This document shows, piece after piece, positions 56,472-64,000 of a DNA stretch of 64,000 bases. The position numbers and the translations under genes are program-made. Source of the DNA: Adiantum capillus-veneris. Its lineage: Eukaryota; Streptophyta; Polypodiopsida; Polypodiales; Pteridaceae. Where the stretch lies: contig CM043947.1 of the NCBI GenBank assembly GCA_014529385.2, positions 128,583,891-128,647,890 of the forward strand. Direction: 5' to 3'. The stretch's first letter is position 1. Each line of letters starts with the position of its first letter. The notes beneath the pieces were generated by a model. The model was not told the origin of the DNA. It saw nothing but the letters and a program-made list of their open reading frames with translations, and searched no databases.

Positions 56472-58523
56472 ATGGCGTCTCAAAGGAATCAGACCATTCA
56501 GGAAGAAGCTTCAAGTACATCCACAGATATTACAAGAGAGCAAATTCGGATCTATCTGATTGGATACTACAAAGGACTGCCATGCTATGAGGATGTCAAT
56601 CGGAATTTGTACATCAAGACAAAGAAAGATACAGAGGAAACTCGGACGTCTCAATATGTGGAAGTTGAAACAGTGAAGAATGTACTACACCCACATCCAA
56701 ATTTCATGGAAGACTGTCTGGGATCAATTTACATGAGGCACGGAAAATACATCGACAATGAGATAGAAATGTTGTACAAGGATCAACTTACATAACTCTA
56801 CGCATATCCTCCAAGTATTTTTCTGTACAAAGCACAAGATGGAAAACAGAAATTTGGTACCCTCTATGGAGATGAAGATGGTCGATACTACAGGGCTGTC
56901 ACAAGTCATGAAGTACCTGTAGAAAACAATCATTACTTTATAGCAGAAGCGTTTGGCTCAAGAGGAGAAGACTACATGTCTAAAGGTGGTAATGTATACC
57001 ATCTCGTAATGGGTTTACCTCTAACTACGCACTTGGAAGAGTTAACAACTACAGCTGTCACTGCACAAATGGGTGGCACAACACAAGGCACAACATGGAA
57101 AGACACAACACAAGTCTCGTGCATTGCACCACCACAAGAGGTACCAGCTATGAAGATAGCCCAACTTCAAAAAGAACTAGCTTGGTCTCAAGAGCTACTT
57201 AACAAAGCATAAGAAGTCATATCATCAGGCATTGAACACATGCTAACATCAGATATGAAACCCTCTCGGATGGTGGGAGTTCAAACTCAACAAAGAGACC
57301 CCATATCTTCAAGAACGAGATTAAGAAGTCCAGTTTTGCAAGAAGCAGTGTCCTTTTCAAGAGTTCAAGTGGAATTTCAAGAAGCATTGGAAGATTCCGA
57401 GCCGGAGGAGAGACCACTGGAAATTCACAATGCCCAATGTAGAAGGTCAGGTCAAGATGTCATTGTGGTTGACAAATACGATAGGCACTATGAAATAGCC
57501 GATGTGAAAAATATGGATGAGTTTAGCAATTGTGGGCAACCTGTAACTAACATACTTGGACCCCGTCCAAAAGCACCATCAAGGGAAACTGAAAACAAAA
57601 ATTGGGTTCGACCTTCACTCTCGGTGCAGAACTCGCCAAAATCAACTCGGAAACATACCCCTAAGGCTATGCAGAAGCCCCACGTCAAAGACCATATACT
57701 GATGGAAGAATTAGTATCACAACTGCTAGAAAGCATGGATAGTGATTTGATCTTGTATGCAAGCAATAATGGAAGCTATTTTCAGCTTCTCAAGGACAAG
57801 ACGATGAAGGATAAAGAGACAAAGCCAGTGGATACACCTAAGTCAGTCGTAATCTATGGGTTCATGCATGCAAATAAGAGGTCATATATGTATCTAGATA
57901 CCACAGGAAACCATTATTAGCAGCATTATGGAGAGTTACCTCGTCCAAAGGGTGCACATGTTGAGATAACAACATATTGCGACCAATGTGCCATTGGTCA
58001 TTTAGTGAAGGACTGCCTAGTAAAGCTCTACATGGAAAAGAAGAAGCAACAAGCCAAAAGAAAAGTTCAGACAGTGACAACAAGGGAACGGAAGAAAGAA
58101 TCCCCAACAAGATCTCCGAAAAAGAATTAGATTTTGTCGCAGAGCACAAAAGATAGGCTCAAGACACAGTTTCTTGAAGTCAAGGGTGTCAACGACATTA
58201 TCATAGAGAATCAAGCTTTCAAAAAAGATCAATTGAATCAACTGATTCAAGATTGTTTAAGGAACCTCAGTGAGGACAAGTCAGAGCATCCACAAGGTGA
58301 TGAAGATGAAGCTCGTAGTTCAAGGTTCGAGAGCAAAAGAAGCCAAGATTCTGACGATAGTGAGCCAACGCAAGAAGAGGTGGCAGAGGTAACAAAAATT
58401 CTTAGTGCCATGTCACAAGTGGAAGACATGCAAATAGAATCAATGGATGAGGCTGAAAGTCTACCAAATAAATTCTCTAATGTGGACTCTTTATTGGTGA
58501 TTGAAAAAAATCAAAGAGTATGA
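56472..58523 (+). pseudogene. gag: Family P gag-like polyprotein
   Basis: One frame of 684 codons with stops at 56793, 57210, 57918 and ~58127. It begins MASQRNQTIQEEASSTSTDI, preceded by the leader. The middle (DVIVVDKYDRHYEIADVKNM) is unlike any capsid I know. Near 57980 a degenerate zinc knuckle reads CDQCAIGHLVKDC (C-x2-C-x3-H-x4-C, one residue short). A highly charged Ser/Glu/Asp region follows. Ends at A7 (58503-58509), where the frame changes to the next ORF. Gag assignment rests on position and the knuckle. Confidence 0.62.
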
Positions 58524-60488
58524 GAAGCTAAAAGAAGATGTAATTGAAGACATAAAATGCGCAGAAGAAAGGGAAATGACTGAGTCCAAGATTGATTACC
58601 AAGGACAAGCAATACAGGATATGAATGAATATTTTCGAGAAGAGATTCTACAAAAACCCATGGAACAATGGAAACCAAAGGCCACGGCGACCATTGCATC
58701 AGAAGAAGAGAGTAAACCTCAACATCCTACTACACAAGCTTCAAAACATTTCCAAGAATAAAAGTCACCATTGAATGACCTTCAAGTGCTAGAAGAAGTA
58801 AATAGTGACAGAGAGCTTCTAAAATAAAGATTCAAGACGTCAGAGTCAGAAACTAGCAATGAACACCAACAAGCAGCTACAACAGAAGATAGTAAGCACT
58901 TGGGACATGCTACAACCAGTCAAATGACAAAGAAGTTCAACATACAAGAGGATGACAAAGCTTCCAAGGCACAAAAGTCCAAGACAAGTACCAAAAGCAA
59001 AGAGAACATCAGTTACTTGACAACCAACAAGAAGATTAAATTTTCGTTGGATGTGCATGAGAAACTGAAATTCAATTTTACAGCAGAGATAGATTGCACT
59101 GCCACGACTAATGTCATGTCTTATGGGTTGTGGTTACTTCTAGGTAAGCCAGAACTGTATGAAATTCAGGTACATGTTCCTATATCACATGGAATAACCA
59201 TCACAAGTTTAGGGATTGCAGAATCTTCCCTTAAACTACGGTCAAAGGTAATCAAAGACAAATTCCTAGTGGTGGATTCATCGAAAATGAGTACACATTT
59301 GATTTTGTCCAAGCACTGGGCAAAAACATTGGCAAAAGAACCTAGATTTTCAACAATGGTCATCACGACTAGCTCTCAAGAAATCCAGCCTACTACTGCT
59401 CCAAGATTATCGGCTTCCAACAAAGGTAAAGCCAAAATGAGCCCTCAACTGTTCTAACAACAGAAGCAGCCCCTTAAATCAGAGTCTTCAATCCAGCCCC
59501 GAAAAGTTCAAGACAGAGCTGACCACATGCTTCCACATGAAAGACAGAATCCAAATAAAATCTTTCAACCGAAATACCCTACACTGCGAGATCATCGTCG
59601 ACAAAAATCTTCAAAGGTCTACATCAAAGCTGAAGAAATCAAGGTCAAGGACCCAATATGGGTAAATGAGCCTAGCCGATTGACGAAAGGTAAACACATG
59701 GGATGGATAGCCTCCCACTACAGCTTAGCAGAGCAAGGCTATTATGAGGGTCAAAAGAAACTTTGGTTACCAAAACCACAGACCTCGGCTTATGTGGTGG
59801 ATAAAGGTTTCAAAAAGCGTCCCCAAAACCAACAAAGCTCATATTTATATTGCCAAAGGAGACCAACCAACAAGGCTCGCCAAAGGAAGGCAAGAAATTT
59901 CAAATCCAACTGGCCTTCATACCAACAGAGGACTTCATCGATAAATAATCCCAAAAATGGCACTCTTGTACATCTCAATACGACATCAAAAACATCATGG
60001 GAAGTGCCATCTACAATTCGTCAAGCACAACGTTACTATCAAGGAAATTGGAGAATCTTCTACCAAAGATGCGCGGTAAACTTTCTTCAAGCAAACGACT
60101 TCAGCTTGAAAATAATCACAATTTCACGGAAGTCAAAATCAAGGACAATGTCACAGTCAAGGCAAAGGATATCTACAAAGACACGCTAATCACACGATGC
60201 AGATACAAATGGGTGCCAAAAGAAAAACAAATAACGAAGAAGATTGAAGTCATCTCGAGCTCTCAAGAAATGTCAAGACATGATAGAAAAAGTGTAACGG
60301 GGAATGGAGCGAGCCAATCTTCTCAACCAAGGGACCAACAACAACAAAAAGAAATTTTGACAACCAAGGTCACCCAGATATGGCAAAAGAAACCAATATT
60401 GCCAGTATGGTCCTTTACAAATCCTCTCTTCGAGGATGGGAGTTTTGAATTTCAAAACCTATTCTTGGTCGAAAGCTCCCGAGACTAA
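58504..60488 (+). pseudogene. Family P protease-like and C-terminal region
   Basis: The +1 frame relative to gag runs from the A7 tract to 60189 with stops at 58759, 58825 and 59455. Around 59040-59330 it reads KFNFTAEIDCTATTNVMSYG, then VDSSKMSTHLILSKHWAKTL, resembling the fold of a retropepsin with IDCT in place of IDTG. Beyond, IWVNEPSRLTKGKHMGWIAS and KLWLPKPQTSAYVVDKG, then a basic stretch, are unrecognised. 59997-60488 is open in another frame. There is no RT, RNase H or integrase. Confidence 0.55.
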
Positions 60489-61684
60489 GTCAAGATGCCA
60501 TAAAAATAATGGCATAAGAGTCCAGAGTCGGGCAGCTGAGCCACTAAATGACCAAGCATTAGACCCAAGCTTCATGTCTTAATATTCTTTGTGGTCTATG
60601 AGTCTAGATATTTAGATTAAAGCTCAAGCTCGAGAGTTGAGCATACATAAAGTCATGTCACTCATGCTGGAAGAGGTGAGCATAAGAGTCAAAGTCTACT
60701 ATTTTAAATGGTGGAGTGGCGGAGTAGTCCAGAAAAACACTCATGCACATGAACACAGTGAGAGAGTGGAAAAAACCTCATCGACAGAAACCCTTCTTGT
60801 GAGTAACGAAAGCTCTTGAAGTCAAATATCTTTTTGCTTCTCTAGCTACGTTCACTCCAGGAAGCACCCATTCAAACTCCTCTCGCACCGCATATTGTTT
60901 CCCATGCATCTATCTGTGCAAGCATATATAATGTCCCATCATTGGACATTTGCATTTGACATGATTTGTGTTCCACCCATGCACTTACACAACAAAATGA
61001 CGACGACGAAGTGGTAACAGGTTTCATAAGCATTTGCTCAACAACAATGACTCTGACTTCAAGCTACTAACTCTTATCCACTGTATATCCAGTAATAGTA
61101 GCCATATGGCCATAAGTACTTTAATTCAACAGTTACATCAAACATAAGTACATATAACCTCACATTTAATGGTGACTAAAGGCATTTTTTTCCCACTGGG
61201 TTTTTCCCTCTAGTCCTATCCAGGTATCCAAGACTTTCATTTTGTAATATACGCCAGTTTTTATTTTTACTATTTTATTTTTCTTATAAAAACACAGAAA
61301 AGCAGACCAACGACATCCCTAAACAACTACATGCTCATCATCTATAGGATCCAAGGGGAGCGGCCCAGAAACAATTCAAAAAGGCTTCAAGATTACAGGT
61401 ACACATGCAGGATGACACCCAAAGAACAAAGAATACAGAGCTGCCAAGATAAATACTTGCTGCAACAACAAACCTCACTCAACCTATTCACGCTACAACA
61501 ACCAATCGGAGGGGGAGAGCTATGGCTTCAACTACACTACATGTACAAGTAAAAGGTACCTCTACAACATACAAAGCATCTGGTAGAAGCAACTGCAACA
61601 ACAAAAGCTTCAACCAACACCAAAACATGAAGCACTCGTCAAGGCCTCTACAGACATAGGGTCTTGTCGGGGACGACAAGACTT
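60489..61684 (+). other. 3' non-coding part of family P
   Basis: About 1.2 kb with short ORFs only (60637-60819, 61331-61552), none with a domain. It ends in the polypurine tract. Confidence 0.6.
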
Positions 61685-61697
61685 CGGAGGGGGAGAG
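61685..61697 (+). promoter_or_regulatory. Polypurine tract of family P
   Basis: CGGAGGGGGAGAG immediately before the 3' LTR start at 61698. Confidence 0.87.
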
Positions 61698-62779
61698 TGT
61701 TAAAAGGTCAACCTTTCAGCAACGTTTCCACAAAGATTCCATAAAGATTCCTCAAAGATTCTCTAAAGATACTCTAAAGATTCCAACTAAAGATGCTGAT
61801 GAAGTGATGAAGACGAAGATGGATGCTGTAATGTGAAGATACAAGCTCTTGGGCATCATCGAATATCCCGTTATTATTATTTTGAGCCATTACGGCCACT
61901 TTTGTAATGTTTACGGGAACTTCATATTTTAAGTCGGCAATTGTATTTTGGCCACAGATGCTTGTTGGATGAGCAAATCCAGCTCACGGTGTTGTAATTA
62001 AGCTCTATAGAAGCCTAGGGACAAATCATGTCATTGTGGTCGGACATTAGGTTTTCTAAGGCTTAGTATATAAGCCAAAACCTAAAGCATTGTAAAAAGA
62101 CTTCCAATAAATTGGATCTTCTGTGTCGTTGGGAGACTGCGAGACAGTGAGAGAGTGTGTGTGTGTGTGTGTGCTACAGGAGCTACGGTGTTCGAAATCG
62201 CAAACGGAGAGCAGTAGTGTGTTGCCCACGAGGAGAGCTATGCGTTGATTCTTACATCACGCGCGTTCGTCTGTGTTTTGGCAGATTCCCCCACGAGCTA
62301 CTTTTGGAGTTTCGGTGAGTAGTTGTTGTCCGTTTTTGCATTTCAACATATCCACGCGATCAGAGCGAGTAGAGCTACACATTAGGCACTTTAGTTTTCG
62401 GAAACTTCGACCTGCAAAAACCGGCCAGACATCCTATGCGTTTCTGCACGGAAGGTATTGAGTAGGTTTTTTTTGTCACGGACCTTAGGGAGAGTGGCCT
62501 ATTGGTGTTGATAGGATATCCCTCAAGTTTCGTAACATTTCGAGAACGTCTAATGGGATTTTGGCTTGCGGTAGCATCATAGGAGACTCTCACATGCACA
62601 GAACGGATGGCATGTAGATTTGATATCTCTGTAGGAAGTAGTCATTGGTCGGTTGAGTAGAGGTTGACACCCTTTGCTTGCTTCCACGCACCTGCGGGTC
62701 GAGCTTCGTCCTCAGTTGACATTATATGTTAGGTGAGTTCTCGCTATGCTGACGTCCATCGCGGCGTACCCGTCCAACA
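61698..62779 (+). mobile_element. 3' LTR of family P
   Basis: 1082 bp, the pair of 52709-53775. Its last ~750 bp also match 1-747. Followed by target duplication CAAGC. Confidence 0.93.
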
Positions 62780-64000
62780 CAAGCTTTCAAGATGGGAGAT
62801 ATTGTAACTGTCGATGGAGATTTCAAGGGATAGCAAGCCTCTATTACTCCCTTGATTGGGAAGTTGAGGCTTTCTGTCCAAAGCTACATCAAAAAAGAAG
62901 ACTTTTTTATCTCTCGTCTCTAACATGAGGATGTCATCCTAGGGGCACCATGGTGCAATGAGCTCACCTCCTAATAAGCCTCCTTATTGAGGCTCTCAAT
63001 CTGAATAAGAGGAGATTATGAGGTAGGTTCAAAAGCTATAGTAGACAAAGGGATGGTGAGGCCTAGTTCCTTCACCAGTTCTACTAGTGCAAAAGAGAGA
63101 TGACACATATCGTATGTATGTCGAGTCGCGACATTAGAGCACTAAACCATATCACTATCAAAAATAGATTTCCTATACCATAGGTAGAAGATTTGTTTGA
63201 TAAGATACAAGGCTCTACCTGCTTTAGTAGGATTGACCTTGAAAGTGTTAATCATCAAATAAGGATAGTGAATCAAGATATTGTAAAGACTGCTTTCTGC
63301 AAAACATTTGGTCTTCATGAATATCTTGTCATGCCTTTTGGCTTGACAAATGCTCCAACCACATTCAACCGCCTAATGGAGAAAATTTTTAGGCCCTATC
63401 ATAAGTTTACTGGAGTGTTCTTTGATAATATCATCATCTACTCCAATTATCTTGAGGAGCATAAGCAACGCCTCCACGTAATCTTTCAATCTTTGAGGGA
63501 GAATAAAATTTTCATTAACCAAGAAAAGATTGAGTCTTTCCTTGAAGAGATTCAGTACTTAGGTCATCTCTCAGGATGGTAACTGTATGGATCAATCAAA
63601 GTTAAATGTAATAAAAGTATGGCCTAACCCAAGGAATCTACATGAGCCACGAAGCTTTATTGGTATGTACGCATACTATAGACGCTTCATAGAAAATTTC
63701 TCTCAAGTAGCAAGACCGTTATGACTTAACAAAGAACATTAAGTATTCATGGACTGCTAAAGAGAAAGATTGTTTTGACAAGCTTAGAGAAAAGCTTAAA
63801 GAGAAAAATGATTTTGACAAGCTTAAAGAAAAGCTCACCATTAGGGAAAATTTGGACTCACAAAGGGGCCTTATAAGGATTTTGACTTCAACTCCCATGT
63901 CCAAAACGGGCGTGCAGTAAATTTTTTGCAAATCAACTCTAAACTTGGTGGAGATTTGACAGCTAGAATCTACTCTTCAAGCTCTTTCTATTGATATATA
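62780..64000 (+). pseudogene. pol: Ty3/gypsy pol relic, second copy (protease end, RT, foldback left arm)
   Basis: Matches 748-1968 at a constant offset of 62032 bp with only a few percent substitutions. 63193-63582 encodes the RT palm with FSRIDLESVNHQIRI, YLVMPFGLT and the mutated FFDNIIIYS loop. The stop after HLSGW at 63580 differs from copy 1. The foldback left arm starts near 63843 and runs off the window. Confidence 0.92.

Larger units (their letters stand above)
52709..62779 (+). mobile_element. Family P: complete 10-kb LTR element without pol
   Basis: LTRs 52709-53775 and 61698-62779, TG...CA ends, exact 5-bp target duplication CAAGC (52704-52708 and 62780-62784), PBS at 53777 and polypurine tract at 61685-61697. 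Internal 7.9 kb: a 2.7-kb leader with palindromes, then a gag-like and a protease-like region. RT, RNase H and integrase are not found. It is a large non-autonomous LTR retrotransposon. Confidence 0.93.

Overview
This window is repeat-dense nuclear DNA from a land plant. It contains at least seven retroelement families of four kinds: Ty1/copia, two kinds of Ty3/gypsy (one a Tat-like element with an extra archaeal-type RNase H), an L1-type LINE, and several LTR elements lacking reverse transcriptase. Long CT/GA/CA/TA microsatellites lie between them. I found no convincing intact host gene, tRNA, rRNA or CRISPR array. The species cannot be fixed from sequence alone. The mix of families fits a large-genome vascular plant; a seed-free plant or gymnosperm is only a guess.

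Layout. 1-747 is the end of an LTR of a family called here 'P'. 748-3700 is the gypsy pol relic it had inserted into, with a roughly 480-bp foldback insertion at 1811-2290. 4447-8690 is a degraded plus-strand copia element without a recognisable 5' LTR. 8730-10690 is microsatellite and AT-rich DNA. 10740-15710 is a minus-strand LINE whose RT catalytic core is missing. 15729-16365 is a hairpin-forming compound microsatellite. 16757-39824 is a three-level nest: a minus-strand copia element (TSD ATGTG) contains a plus-strand Tat-like gypsy element (19273-37667). The Tat element has a 1.4-kb inverted repeat between its 5' LTR and primer-binding site, and its 3' LTR is split by a minus-strand non-autonomous element 'Q' (31235-37338). 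41040-48560 is a minus-strand non-autonomous element 'R', set in a CA-rich minisatellite. It encodes a small-ORF cluster, gag and protease, but an unrecognised C-terminal domain replaces RT and integrase. 48690-52590 is an unidentified AT-rich tract with intron-like signals and broken ORFs. 52709-62779 is a complete family P element (TSD CAAGC) inserted in the protease of the same gypsy relic. That relic resumes at 62780 and repeats the start of the window at a constant offset of 62032 bp.

How the parts relate. Tat, Q and R carry nearly the same primer-binding site (TGGYGCCCCCACNGAGGA), and R's gag-protease is visibly related to Tat's. R and Q therefore look like passengers that may use a Tat-type element's RT and integrase. 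P uses a different primer site (tRNA-Asp-like) and has a 2.7-kb leader holding six copies of a near-perfect 22-24 bp palindrome. A half copy also lies in its LTR. The most interesting candidates are the P leader palindromes, the R/Q replacement domain, and the large inverted repeat with a 178-bp hairpin array between the Tat LTR and PBS.
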